Assembly: GCA_029862045.1 (NCBI GenBank)
Contig: JAOTYE010000016.1
Coordinates: forward strand, 29,751-93,750
DNA length: 64,000 nt
Direction: 5' to 3'
DNA from: Gammaproteobacteria bacterium
Lineage (GTDB): Bacteria; Pseudomonadota; Gammaproteobacteria; Steroidobacterales; Woeseiaceae
In this document: positions 9,277 to 18,380 of the stretch, piece by piece
Layout: every line of letters begins with the position of its first letter
Numbering within the stretch: the stretch's first letter is position 1
Made by a program: the position numbers and the translations under genes
The notes under the pieces: model-generated
The model's input: only the letters and a program-made list of their open reading frames with translations
Database searches by the model: none
Told to the model about the DNA's origin: nothing

Positions 9277-10802
9277 AGCTGACAATAAATAATCAACTCG
9301 TCGGACTTGCCGAGCTACGCGCGGCATGGCGAAACCCTGTCACAGTCAGTCTCGGCGACGATGCGCGCGGTCGAATTGCCGAGTCGAACGAACTGATCGC
9401 CGACGTTGTTGCGAGTGGTGAGCAGGTCTACGGTGTCAATACGGGCTTCGGGCAACTTGCGGAGGTGCGGGTCAGCGACGATGAACTGGCGCATCTGCAG
9501 GAAAATCTCGTCCGTTCTCATGCTGTGGGCGTCGGTGCTGATCTGGATGACGACATCGTCCGACTCGTGATGCTCATGAAAGTGATCGCACTGGCTGAGG
9601 GTTTTTCCGGCGTGCGGCTCGAACTGGTCGAGGCACTCTGCGCATTAATCAACCACAACATCTACCCACGAATTCCGTCGCAAGGTTCGGTCGGAGCATC
9701 GGGCGATCTTGCGCCGCTCGCGCATATGGCCGGAGTTTTGATCGGTGTCGGCGAAGCGAGGGTGGGCGGCACCATTGTGCCGGCAGAACTGGCGCTGCGA
9801 GAGGCCGGGCTCAAACCGGTCACGCTTGCGCCGAAAGAAGGACTTGCGCTCCTGAATGGCACCCAGGTTTCAACGACACTGGCGCTGGCGGCGATATTCC
9901 GCACCGAACACGTTCTGGCCGCTGTTCTCGCTGCCGGTGCGATGTCCTCGGATGCAATCAAGGGTAGTGATACACCATTCGACAAGCGCATTCAGAGTGT
10001 TCGCGGCCATGGCGGGCAAATAGCCGTCGCCGGCGTGCTGCGAGAGCTCATGCAGGGCAGCGACATTCGTGCATCTCACGTTGCCTGCGATCGTGTGCAG
10101 GATCCGTATTCGATTCGATGCCAGCCACAGGTTGTTGGGGCATGCCTCGACGTGTTGCGTCATGTCTGCAAAGTGGTGCAAACGGAGGCCAATGCGGTAA
10201 CGGACAACCCGCTCGTTTTTGCCGATTCATGCGCGGTCCTTTCAGGTGGAAACTTCCACGCCGAACCGATCGCGTTGGCGGCCGATTACCTGGCGTTGGC
10301 CATCGCCGAAATCGGTTCCTTGTCGGAACGACGCATTGCCTTGCTCATTGATACTCACCTGAGTGGCTTGCCACCATTTCTGGTCAAGGAGGGCGGGCTC
10401 AACAGCGGCTTCATGATGGCGCAGGTTACAGCAGCGGCATTGACCTCGGAGAACAAGTCGCACGCGCATCCTGCCAGTGTCGACAGCATACCGACATCGG
10501 CGAATCAGGAGGATCATGTCAGTATGGCGACGTTCGCGGCCCGTCGGTTGCACGAGATGCTCGACAACACGTCGAATATTGTGGCGATCGAATTACTCGC
10601 CGCTGCGCAGGGCGTCGAATTTCATCATCCACAGAAGAGTTCGCTCGCGATCGAGCAGGTCATCACCACCTTGCGCGAAGTCTCGCCGACGTACGTCGAG
10701 GATCGCTCGATGTCTGCAGATTTCGCCCGCGTTGCTGCGCTGATCGATCAGGGCGCGTTCTGTCAGTATTCTGCGTCTATCCTGCCCAGTTTCAACGCAT
10801 GA
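9273..10802 (+). CDS. hutH: Histidine ammonia-lyase
   Basis: HutH deaminates L-histidine to urocanate, the first pathway step. The 509-residue enzyme carries the Ala142-Ser143-Gly144 triad ([13 protein letters not shown]) that cyclises autocatalytically into the MIO electrophile, the catalytic tyrosine at Tyr53 in VYGVNTGFG, and the late QEDHVSM segment. I use the ATG at 9273, which overlaps the hutU stop as ATGA; longer readings run into hutU. hutG follows eight bases after the stop. Confidence 0.96.
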   Translation: MKLTINNQLVGLAELRAAWRNPVTVSLGDDARGRIAESNELIADVVASGEQVYGVNTGFGQLAEVRVSDDELAHLQENLVRSHAVGVGADLDDDIVRLVMLMKVIALAEGFSGVRLELVEALCALINHNIYPRIPSQGSVGASGDLAPLAHMAGVLIGVGEARVGGTIVPAELALREAGLKPVTLAPKEGLALLNGTQVSTTLALAAIFRTEHVLAAVLAAGAMSSDAIKGSDTPFDKRIQSVRGHGGQIAVAGVLRELMQGSDIRASHVACDRVQDPYSIRCQPQVVGACLDVLRHVCKVVQTEANAVTDNPLVFADSCAVLSGGNFHAEPIALAADYLALAIAEIGSLSERRIALLIDTHLSGLPPFLVKEGGLNSGFMMAQVTAAALTSENKSHAHPASVDSIPTSANQEDHVSMATFAARRLHEMLDNTSNIVAIELLAAAQGVEFHHPQKSSLAIEQVITTLREVSPTYVEDRSMSADFARVAALIDQGAFCQYSASILPSFNA

Positions 10803-10809
10803 TCGCGCG

Positions 10810-11610
10810 ATGACGAATAGTTATTCGTTCCACATGGGCAGCGTGCCGCTGCTCGTTAGCGTGCCGCATGACGGCAGACAACTGCCGGACGACATCGCGA
10901 CGCAAATGACCGACGCCGGCAAGTCACTTCCGGACACGGACTGGCATGTCGCGCGCCTGTACCGTTTTGCGAAAGAACGTGGCGCGTCGATGATCATCGC
11001 GAACTATTCGCGCTATGTTGTGGACCTGAATCGGCCGGCTGACGATGCAGCAATGTACGAAGGACAACTTGCGACCGGTCTGTGCCCAACGCAGACATTT
11101 TCCGGAAAAGACATCTATGCGGCCAAAGTAACGATCGATATCGATGATCGCGTCCGGCGTTACTGGAGGCCGTACCACGACAAGATCAAAGAGACGCTTG
11201 AAGAACTACGCGAGGCACACGGTTACGCGCTGCTATGGGATGCACATTCGATCGCGAGCCGCGTCCCGACGTTGTTCGAAGGCGAGTTGCCAGTATTGAA
11301 CTTCGGAACCTGGGACGGCCGTAGTTGCGGTAATGCCATGTCGGATGCGTTGCTGCGCGTTGCCGCGGAGGGTCCCTATGACGCCGTGCTCAACGCCCGG
11401 TTCAAAGGCGGCCATATCACGCGCCACTACGGCAAGCCGGAAGCAAACGTGCATGCCGTACAGCTCGAGCTTGCGCAACGTGCATACATGGATGAGGCGA
11501 CGGCGAACTACGATGAAGCAAAAGCGTCGCAGTTGGGCGACACACTCTGGTGCTTGCTTGAGTCTTTCACAAAGACGGCCAGCGACAACGCGGGTATAAT
11601 GCCGCGATGA
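10810..11610 (+). CDS. hutG: N-formylglutamate deformylase
   Basis: HutG hydrolyses N-formyl-L-glutamate to formate and glutamate, completing the five-step route with HutF. The 266-residue protein has the family features SVPHDGRQLP, DTDWHVARLY, SRYVVDLNRP and LLWDAHSIAS, which contain the zinc-binding histidines and aspartates. It releases formate, and a formate dehydrogenase cluster is encoded just downstream on the other strand, so both products may be used locally. The stop overlaps the SYLF lipoprotein start as ATGA. Confidence 0.95.
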   Translation: MTNSYSFHMGSVPLLVSVPHDGRQLPDDIATQMTDAGKSLPDTDWHVARLYRFAKERGASMIIANYSRYVVDLNRPADDAAMYEGQLATGLCPTQTFSGKDIYAAKVTIDIDDRVRRYWRPYHDKIKETLEELREAHGYALLWDAHSIASRVPTLFEGELPVLNFGTWDGRSCGNAMSDALLRVAAEGPYDAVLNARFKGGHITRHYGKPEANVHAVQLELAQRAYMDEATANYDEAKASQLGDTLWCLLESFTKTASDNAGIMPR

Positions 11611-12161
11611 ATATTGAATCACTGTACAGAATTGCGGCGCTCGTCACGCTGAGCGCATTGATGGGCGCCTGTTCGTCGATGGAGTGGTCGGCAAGTAGAA
11701 TCGATAGCGAGTCTGACGAGGCTCTCGTTGTATTTCAGGAACAGATTAACGGTGCCGAGGTGTTTCTGAACCAGGCGGCCGGCTTCCTCGTGTTTCCACG
11801 AGCACTAAGAGCTGGTTTCGGAATTGGCGCGGAGACCGGTGAAGGCGCGTTGCGCGTGGGCGGCAAGACCGTCGATTACATGCGAATCACAAGTGGGTCA
11901 ATCGGCTTGCAGGCAGGTGCGCAGGCCAGATCGATCGTGATCGCATTCATGACCCAAAGCGCACTCGAGCAATTTCGTAATTCGAATGGCTGGCGCGTCG
12001 GCATCGATGGCTCCGTCGCGTTAATTGATATTGGCGCTGGCAAAACGATCGATTCGCAAAACGTGCGCGATCCCGTTGTTGGTTTTATCTTCGGCTCCGC
12101 GGGCCTGATGGCCAACCTGACTCTCGAAGGTACGAGGTTTACGAGAATCAACAGAGAGTAA
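11607..12161 (+). CDS. SYLF (YSC84)-domain lipoprotein
   Basis: A 184-residue secreted protein with a lipoprotein signal peptide and lipobox LMGAC (Cys22). The remainder matches the SYLF/YSC84 lipid-binding domain pattern: VFPRALRAGFGIGAETGEGALRVGG, a glycine-rich core and the SVALIDIGAG segment. Bacterial members are outer-membrane-associated lipoproteins of unknown role. It overlaps the hutG stop by four bases, so it is cotranscribed with the hut operon even though nothing connects it biochemically to histidine breakdown. Confidence 0.8.
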   Translation: MNIESLYRIAALVTLSALMGACSSMEWSASRIDSESDEALVVFQEQINGAEVFLNQAAGFLVFPRALRAGFGIGAETGEGALRVGGKTVDYMRITSGSIGLQAGAQARSIVIAFMTQSALEQFRNSNGWRVGIDGSVALIDIGAGKTIDSQNVRDPVVGFIFGSAGLMANLTLEGTRFTRINRE

Positions 12162-12167
12162 TCCCGA

Positions 12168-12581
12168 TTGCTCAATAAAGCGCACGGGTGGTTTCGTAGC
12201 TGGTTCGCAAAGGTCTGGAAAGTTCGTGGCGGCGGTCTCTACGCCTGCGGTTATGCAGTCACGTTCGCTATTCTCGAAATAAAAACCGTTGTCGGTGAAC
12301 TCGCTGAAAGTGAGAGCATCAGCGGTTTCCTTACCGAACAACTCTTCGAGTTCTTTTTGCGGTTCGCGACAGATTCAATCGTCAATCTGGTTTATGCACT
12401 GATGTGGCCGGTTTACTTCGTGCAATGGCAGCCACCGTTCGGCGCTATCGCACTCGGCATTTTGTTCTTCGTATTTGCGTTCTACCTGAAGAAACCGATA
12501 ACCGACTGGTTATTCCCCGACGGCGAACCCGCAGAGCAGAATGCGAAGGCCGAGGATAAGTCGTCCGAAGAGAGTGTGTAA
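12168..12581 (+). CDS. Small membrane protein of unknown function
   Basis: A 137-residue protein starting with TTG, six bases after the SYLF lipoprotein gene. It has two or three hydrophobic segments (YACGYAVTFAILEIKTVV; IVNLVYALMWPVYFV; AIALGILFFVFAFYL) and a short acidic C-terminal tail rich in Glu and Ser. I do not recognise a family. It is the last gene of the hut transcript and is followed immediately by a palindromic repeat that probably ends the transcript. Confidence 0.6.
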   Translation: MLNKAHGWFRSWFAKVWKVRGGGLYACGYAVTFAILEIKTVVGELAESESISGFLTEQLFEFFLRFATDSIVNLVYALMWPVYFVQWQPPFGAIALGILFFVFAFYLKKPITDWLFPDGEPAEQNAKAEDKSSEESV

Positions 12582-12582
12582 G

Positions 12583-12663
12583 GCCTGCGGGCGAGATATC
12601 TATCGACCGAAGTAAAGCGCAGCGCAGCGAGCCATGAAGGAGATAGATATCTCGCCCGCAGGC
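12583..12663. repeat. Intergenic palindromic repeat, copy 2; probable two-way terminator
   Basis: The two outer arms (12583-12603 and 12643-12663) are a perfect 21-base inverted repeat. The loop between them is the family core GAAGTAAAGCGCAGCG with GCGAGCCATGAAGG. It separates the rightward hut operon from the leftward formate dehydrogenase operon, both of which end beside it. Confidence 0.85.
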
Positions 12664-12671
12664 TGTTTGAC

Positions 12672-15506
12672 CTAAGTCGCCTCGAGAATTTTCCCCTGCC
12701 GCTTCGCGTTCTCGTCGAAGCCATGCTGCCATTCGGAACGATGTTGCGCCGGAGCGACCTGCACGGCGGTAACCTTGTACTCAGGACAGTCCGTCGCCCA
12801 GTCGCTGTGTTCGGTCGTCACGACATTTGCGCCGGTTTCCGGGTTGTGGAATGTCGTGTAGACAACCCCGGGTTGTACGCGCTCCGTGATCGTCGCCGTC
12901 AGCGTGATCTCGCCTTTGCGGCTCGCAAGGCCCACAAGGTCGCCTTCCTTGATGCCACGTAGCTCCGCGTCGCTCGGATGCACCTCGAGCAGGTCCGCGT
13001 TGTACCAAACCATATTGTCGGTGCGACGGGTCTGCGCGCCAACATTGTATTGCGACAGTATGCGCCCGGTCGTAAGCAGTAACGGGAACTTACGATTGGT
13101 GCGTTCTTCGGTCGGCACATAATCGGTCTCGACGAACAAGCCCTTGCCACGAACAAAATTCTCGATGTGCATTATTGGTGTGCCCAGCGGCGCTTTTTCG
13201 TTGCAGGGCCACTGCACGCTGCCGACGCGATCGAGGAACTCGAAGCTGACGTTGTTGAATGTTGGTGTCAGCTCAGCGATCTCATCCATGATCTCGGCAG
13301 CGTTGTTGTATTTCATCGGGTAGCCAAGCGCGTTGGCGAGCTCCTGAGTAATCATCCACTCATCCTTGCCCTGGCGCGCCTTCATAACAGGCCGTACGCG
13401 ATTGATGCGACGCTCTGCGTTGATGAATGTGCCGTCCTTCTCGAGAAACGACGTACCTGGCAGGAAAACGTGCGCAAACTTGGCCGTCTCGTTCAGGAAC
13501 AGGTCCTGCACGACGACACACTCCATGCTGCCGAGTGCCGCTTCGACATGTAGCGTATTCGGGTCCGATTGCGCGAGGTCCTCGCCCTGAATATACATGC
13601 CCTTGTAGCGCCCGGCGCAGGCCTCGTCGAACATGTTCGGAATGCGAAATCCTGGCTCAGGGTCAATCTCGACGCCCCAGTGCTTTTCAAAGCTGCCGCG
13701 AACCGCATCGTCCTGCACAGGGCGATAGCCGGGCAGTTCGTGCGGGAATGAGCCCATGTCGCAAGATCCCTGCACATTGTTCTGGCCGCGTAATGGATTG
13801 ATGCCACGGCCTGAGAATCCGATGTTGCCGGTCGCCATCGCAAGATTGGCCATACCCATGACCATCGTCGAACCCTGGCTGTGCTCGGTCACGCCGAGTC
13901 CATAATAAATTGCGCCGTTCTCTGCACCGCCATATAGCCTTGCTGCGGCGCGGATGTCGGCAGCAGGGACACCAGAGATCAGTTCAACCTCTTCTGGCGA
14001 ATTCTCGGGCTTGAGGATCATCGCTTTCCAGGCCGCGAAAGATTCCGTGTCGCAGCGCTCCCGGACATAGTCCTCGTCAACGAAGCCCTCGGATACGACG
14101 ACATGGGCGAGTGCATTGATGATGGGCACGTTCGTGCCGGGCAGGAGCGGCAGGTGATAGTCGGCCTTGATGTGGGGCGATCTGACCAGGCCGATGCGGC
14201 GCGGATCGACGACGATCAACTTGGCGCCCTCACGCAGACGGCGTTTCATCTGTGACGCGAATACCGGGTGACCCTCAGTCGGGTTGGCGCCGATGACAAT
14301 AATGACGTCGGCATCCATCACGCTGTCAAATGGTTGCGTACCGGCCGACGTACCGAGTGTGGTTTTCAGTCCATAGCCGGTGGGCGAATGACATACCCGC
14401 GCACAAGTATCGACGTTGTTGTTGCCCATGGCCGCACGTACGAGTTTCTGTACGACAAAAACCTCTTCGTTCGTACAGCGAGACGAAGTAATGCCACCAA
14501 TGGACTTACGGCCATATTGTTTCTGGATTTCCTTGAAGCGTTTCGCGGCAAACTGAATCGCCTCGTCCCAGCCGACTTTGCGCCACGGTCCATTGATGTC
14601 ATCGCGAATCAGCGGGTCCATGACACGATCGCGATGTGTCGAATAACCCCAGGCGAAACGTCCTTTGACGCAGCTATGACCATGATTCGCCTGACCGTCT
14701 TTATCGGGCGTCATGCGAACGACCTGATCGCCCTTCATCTCTGCAACGAAAGAACAGCCAACGCCACAATATGCACAAGTTGTCTTGACACTGTGTTCCG
14801 GCTGACCGTGATCGATGATGCTTTTTTCCATTAACGTCGCTGTCGGACAAGCGTCCACGCAGGCACCGCAGGAAACGCATTCTGAATCGAGAAAGGTCTC
14901 GCCGATGCTGGCAGATACCTTTGATTCAAAGCCGCGGCCTTCGATGGTCAGCGCGAACGTGCCCTGCACTTCGTCGCAGGCGCGCACACAGCGGGAACAA
15001 ACGATGCATTTGCTCGCATCGAATGAAAAGTAGGGATTGCTGGAGTCTGTCTCAGCGTCAAGATGGTTTTCGCCATCGAAGCCGTAGCGAACCTCACGCA
15101 GTCCGACGGCACCGGCCACATCCTGCAACTCGCAGTCACCGTTTGCAGAACAAGTCAAGCAGTCGAGCGGATGATCCGAGATATACAGCTCCATCACGTT
15201 GCGACGCAACGTCGCAATGGCCTCGGTTTGAGTCCGTATTTTCATGCCGGCTTCGACCGTCGTCGTGCAGGATGCCGGGTAGCCGTTGTGGCCCTCGACC
15301 TCGACGAGGCACATGCGGCATGAGCCGAACGGCTTCAGGCTGTCACTGGCACAAAGACTCGGCACGTCGACGCCCGACTCGCGAGCAGCACGCAGAATAC
15401 TGGTGCCGGCTTTCACCGTTGCCGGCAGCCCGTCGATTTCGATCTTTATGGTTGCGGCGGACGCCGCAGCCGGCGTGCCGAGATCGGCCTGTTTTACCTT
15501 GTTCAC
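12672..15506 (-). CDS. fdsA: NAD-dependent formate dehydrogenase, alpha (molybdenum) subunit
   Basis: The catalytic subunit, 944 residues, oxidises formate to CO2 at a bis-molybdopterin centre. In order it has a [2Fe-2S] ferredoxin domain (SLCASD and CRMC at about 50-66), a His-Cys3 cluster site (HPLDCLTCSANGDC), two [4Fe-4S] sites (CIVCSRCVRAC and CVSCGACVDAC), then the molybdopterin oxidoreductase domain with its own CAYCGVGC cluster. The active-site residue in CARVCHSPTG is cysteine, not selenocysteine. The start overlaps the fdsB stop by four bases. Confidence 0.95.
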   Translation of the reverse strand: MNKVKQADLGTPAAASAATIKIEIDGLPATVKAGTSILRAARESGVDVPSLCASDSLKPFGSCRMCLVEVEGHNGYPASCTTTVEAGMKIRTQTEAIATLRRNVMELYISDHPLDCLTCSANGDCELQDVAGAVGLREVRYGFDGENHLDAETDSSNPYFSFDASKCIVCSRCVRACDEVQGTFALTIEGRGFESKVSASIGETFLDSECVSCGACVDACPTATLMEKSIIDHGQPEHSVKTTCAYCGVGCSFVAEMKGDQVVRMTPDKDGQANHGHSCVKGRFAWGYSTHRDRVMDPLIRDDINGPWRKVGWDEAIQFAAKRFKEIQKQYGRKSIGGITSSRCTNEEVFVVQKLVRAAMGNNNVDTCARVCHSPTGYGLKTTLGTSAGTQPFDSVMDADVIIVIGANPTEGHPVFASQMKRRLREGAKLIVVDPRRIGLVRSPHIKADYHLPLLPGTNVPIINALAHVVVSEGFVDEDYVRERCDTESFAAWKAMILKPENSPEEVELISGVPAADIRAAARLYGGAENGAIYYGLGVTEHSQGSTMVMGMANLAMATGNIGFSGRGINPLRGQNNVQGSCDMGSFPHELPGYRPVQDDAVRGSFEKHWGVEIDPEPGFRIPNMFDEACAGRYKGMYIQGEDLAQSDPNTLHVEAALGSMECVVVQDLFLNETAKFAHVFLPGTSFLEKDGTFINAERRINRVRPVMKARQGKDEWMITQELANALGYPMKYNNAAEIMDEIAELTPTFNNVSFEFLDRVGSVQWPCNEKAPLGTPIMHIENFVRGKGLFVETDYVPTEERTNRKFPLLLTTGRILSQYNVGAQTRRTDNMVWYNADLLEVHPSDAELRGIKEGDLVGLASRKGEITLTATITERVQPGVVYTTFHNPETGANVVTTEHSDWATDCPEYKVTAVQVAPAQHRSEWQHGFDENAKRQGKILEAT

Positions 15507-17056
15507 TGGTCAGCCCCCTGGGCGGACGCAAAATCCTCTGCGAAATATTTTAGAACACTCCGTACCGGATAGGGCGTCATTCCGCCCATTGCACATAATG
15601 AGGCGTCCTCCATCGTGGCGCACAACTCGACCAGCAAATCGTAGTTCTGTTCGCGCTCAACCCCAGCAATCATGCGGTCTATGACCTCTACGCCGCGAGT
15701 AGAGCCGATACGGCAGGGCGTGCATTTGCCGCAGGATTCGATGGCGCAAAACTCCATCGCGAAGCGCGCCTGGTGCGCCATGTTGGCTGAATCGTCGAAG
15801 ACGACAACGCCGCCGTGGCCGATCATTGCGCCGATTTCGGTAAATGCCTCGTAATCGAGCGGCGTGTCGAGTTGGTCCGCGGTCAGGTAAGCGCCCAATG
15901 GTCCGCCAATTTGCACCGCCTTTAACGGCCGGCCGCTCGCCGTGCCACCGCCCCAGTCATCGATCAGTTCGCGAACCGTGATACCGAACGCTTTTTCGAC
16001 CAGGCCGCCGCGCTTGATATTGCCGGCAAGCTGAAACGCCAGTGTGCCAGTCGAGCGATTGACGCCGAACGAGGCGTATTTCTCTCCGCCGAGGTTGATG
16101 ATGTTAGCGACCGACGCCAACGTGACGACGTTGTTAACGACGGTTGGTGCACCGAACAGTCCGCTAATTGCCGGTAGCGGCGGCTTAAAACGAACAACTC
16201 CCGCTTTTCCCTCGAGGCTCTCGAGCATCGCGGTTTCTTCACCACAGACATAGGAACCGGCACCGATATGCAATTCGATGTCGAAATCAAAACCGCTGTC
16301 CTGAATATTCTCGCCGAGCCAGCCTGTTTCGCGTGCCAGATCGATCGCGCGGGACAAAATCAGGCGTGCCAGGGGATACTCGGAGCGCAAGTAGATGTAG
16401 CCGCGGCTTGCACCAACGGCGAAGCCCGCAATCAGCATGCTTTCGATCAGGCCGAGCGGGTCGCCCTCCATCAGGATGCGATCGGAAAACGTGCCGCTAT
16501 CGCCTTCGTCCGCGTTACAGGCGATGTACTTTTGATCACCTTCAGCGCCGGCCACCGTTTGCCACTTGATGCCCGCAGGGAAGCCGGCGCCACCGCGGCC
16601 GCGCAGTCCCGAGGTCTTTACCGCCTCGATAACCGCGTCCGCGCCCATCTCGAACGCTTTTTCGAGTGCTGCGAAACCTTTATGCGCCCTGAAGTCCTCA
16701 ATTGACAGCGGATCGATCAGTCCGCAGCGCCAGAACGTCCAGCGGTCCTGATTGATCAGGTAATCAATATCCATAATCGGGCCAATGCGCCGTTCATGAT
16801 CGCCGTCTGTTAGCAATCCTGAGGCAAACATGTCGGCAACATCGCCGGCCGCTACGTTGCCGTAGGCAATCCGCTTGTCGTCGACCAGGACTTCGACGAG
16901 TGGCTCGAGCCAGGTTGCGCCCCATGAGCCGTTCCGTATCAATTCAATGCGTGCACCCGATTCTTTCGCCTGGCGCGCGATTTCGATCGCGACATCATCG
17001 GCGCCCACGGATACGGCCGCGGTCTCGCGAGGCACGTAGATCTTTGTTGCCGTCAT
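15503..17056 (-). CDS. fdsB: NAD-dependent formate dehydrogenase, beta (NuoF-like) subunit
   Basis: A 517-residue NADH-binding flavoprotein subunit that passes formate-derived electrons to NAD+. It has a thioredoxin-like N-terminal domain as in FdsB and HoxF, the FMN-binding stretch GRGGAGFPAGIKW, the NAD-binding region NADEGDSGTFSDR, and a [4Fe-4S] site ESCGKCTPCRIGSTRG near the C-terminus. One base overlaps the fdsG stop and four overlap fdsA, so the three subunits are made from one coupled message. Confidence 0.95.
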   Translation of the reverse strand: MTATKIYVPRETAAVSVGADDVAIEIARQAKESGARIELIRNGSWGATWLEPLVEVLVDDKRIAYGNVAAGDVADMFASGLLTDGDHERRIGPIMDIDYLINQDRWTFWRCGLIDPLSIEDFRAHKGFAALEKAFEMGADAVIEAVKTSGLRGRGGAGFPAGIKWQTVAGAEGDQKYIACNADEGDSGTFSDRILMEGDPLGLIESMLIAGFAVGASRGYIYLRSEYPLARLILSRAIDLARETGWLGENIQDSGFDFDIELHIGAGSYVCGEETAMLESLEGKAGVVRFKPPLPAISGLFGAPTVVNNVVTLASVANIINLGGEKYASFGVNRSTGTLAFQLAGNIKRGGLVEKAFGITVRELIDDWGGGTASGRPLKAVQIGGPLGAYLTADQLDTPLDYEAFTEIGAMIGHGGVVVFDDSANMAHQARFAMEFCAIESCGKCTPCRIGSTRGVEVIDRMIAGVEREQNYDLLVELCATMEDASLCAMGGMTPYPVRSVLKYFAEDFASAQGADQ

Positions 17057-17526
17057 CAGTTTGATTTCCCTAATGATGAGACGATCTCGTCAAAGCGTTG
17101 TGCGGTTACGCGACCGAACGTCTTGCCGTCGACCATGACTGCAGGCGAGCAAGCACAGTTGCCCAGGCAGTACACCGGTTCGAGAGTTACCTGATCGGTG
17201 TTGCCATGCATTTTGACGCCGAGCGATTTCTCAGCATGTGCGGAGAGTTCGCGGCTGCCCATGGCCTGGCAGGACTCGGCCTCGCAGACCTTGATGACAT
17301 GCTTGCCGGGCGGCGATGTGCGGAAGTCATGGTAGTAGCTGACGACCCCGTGGACCTCGGCGCGTGACAGGTTGAGTTCTTCAGCCAGTTGTCGAATCGC
17401 GTCTTCCGATATCCAGCCAAAGCGCTCGACGAATGCATTCAGGATCTGTACAAGCATCTCGGCTCGCGCTTCGAAGCTCGCGACGATGTTACTTGCAACC
17501 TGTTTGTCATAGGTCTCAGTTGTCAT
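17056..17526 (-). CDS. fdsG: NAD-dependent formate dehydrogenase, gamma (NuoE-like) subunit
   Basis: A 156-residue thioredoxin-fold [2Fe-2S] protein of the NuoE/FdsG family. The cluster ligands appear as CEAESC and CLGNCAC. The N-terminal helical part with WISEDAIRQLAEELNLSRAEVHGVVSYY is typical of this subunit. It overlaps fdhD by 11 bases upstream and fdsB by one base downstream. Confidence 0.94.
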   Translation of the reverse strand: MTTETYDKQVASNIVASFEARAEMLVQILNAFVERFGWISEDAIRQLAEELNLSRAEVHGVVSYYHDFRTSPPGKHVIKVCEAESCQAMGSRELSAHAEKSLGVKMHGNTDQVTLEPVYCLGNCACSPAVMVDGKTFGRVTAQRFDEIVSSLGKSN

Positions 17527-18367
17527 GTGTTATCCGTTGTTCGCCTGCGTAAATATTAAACGTGTCGCCACGCAGAAATCCAACGAGCGTCATGTCGAAT
17601 TCCTTGGCCAGCTGTACAGCGAGACTCGATGGCGCGCTCACTGCCGCCAGCAAGGGCATACCTGCAACGAGCGCCTTTTGCATCAGCTCGAAGCTCGCGC
17701 GCCCGGACACGATAAGTCCGAGGTCACTGGCAGGCAATTGCTGCTGCAGTAGCAGTGAGCCGACGACCTTATCGACAGCATTGTGCCGGCCAACGTCTTC
17801 CATTGTCACGATCAGGTCGCCGTTGCAATTGAAAACGGCGGCTGCGTGCAAACCTCCGGTCTTGTCGAAGGTCGTCTGCGACTCGCGAAGCTTGTCCGGG
17901 ACCGCGGTCAGCGTGTCTTTGTCAAATGTCGTAGTGTTGTCGCGCAGCGACGCAACGCCGACGACCCGCAATGCGTCAAGCGATGTCTTGCCACAAACGC
18001 CACAGCTGGATGTTGTATAAAAGTGCCGCTGTAGCCGGCCGAGGTCAACGCTTACATCGGGCTCAAGCTCGACGCGCACGACATTATGATTGCCGCTGTC
18101 GGGGGCGGGCGGCCCACAAAGTTCGATGGACGCGATGTCACTCGCACGCTGAACAATCGATTCGCTACAAAGAAACCCGGCCGCAAGTTCGTTGTCGTTG
18201 CCGGGTGTGCGCATCGTGATGGAAATGCTGCGCGTCGCCCGCCCGTCCGGCGTCGAGTATCCAAGGCGAATCTCGAGCGGCTCCTCGACAGCAACGCTGT
18301 CGGCATGTGCGTGCCGCTGGCCGTTGCTGACCTTGCTGACATCGACTGCGTGACTGCTTCCAGCCAT
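17516..18367 (-). CDS. fdhD: Formate dehydrogenase accessory sulfurtransferase
   Basis: FdhD passes sulfur from a cysteine desulfurase to the molybdenum cofactor and is needed for active formate dehydrogenase. The 283-residue product has the conserved CGVCG motif (Cys122, Cys125) after the TTSS segment, DVGRHNAVDKVVG, and SGRASFELMQKAL. I start at the ATG at 18367, giving the usual family length; the frame is open upstream but that part overlaps the preceding gene. It lies directly upstream of fdsG, matching its role in maturing FdsA. Confidence 0.93.
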   Translation of the reverse strand: MAGSSHAVDVSKVSNGQRHAHADSVAVEEPLEIRLGYSTPDGRATRSISITMRTPGNDNELAAGFLCSESIVQRASDIASIELCGPPAPDSGNHNVVRVELEPDVSVDLGRLQRHFYTTSSCGVCGKTSLDALRVVGVASLRDNTTTFDKDTLTAVPDKLRESQTTFDKTGGLHAAAVFNCNGDLIVTMEDVGRHNAVDKVVGSLLLQQQLPASDLGLIVSGRASFELMQKALVAGMPLLAAVSAPSSLAVQLAKEFDMTLVGFLRGDTFNIYAGEQRITHDN

Positions 18368-18380
18368 GTTGATAAAGCCG

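Noticed and set aside
12672..15506. Selenocysteine in the formate dehydrogenase
   Set aside because: The active-site codon encodes cysteine (CARVCHSPTG) and there is no in-frame TGA.
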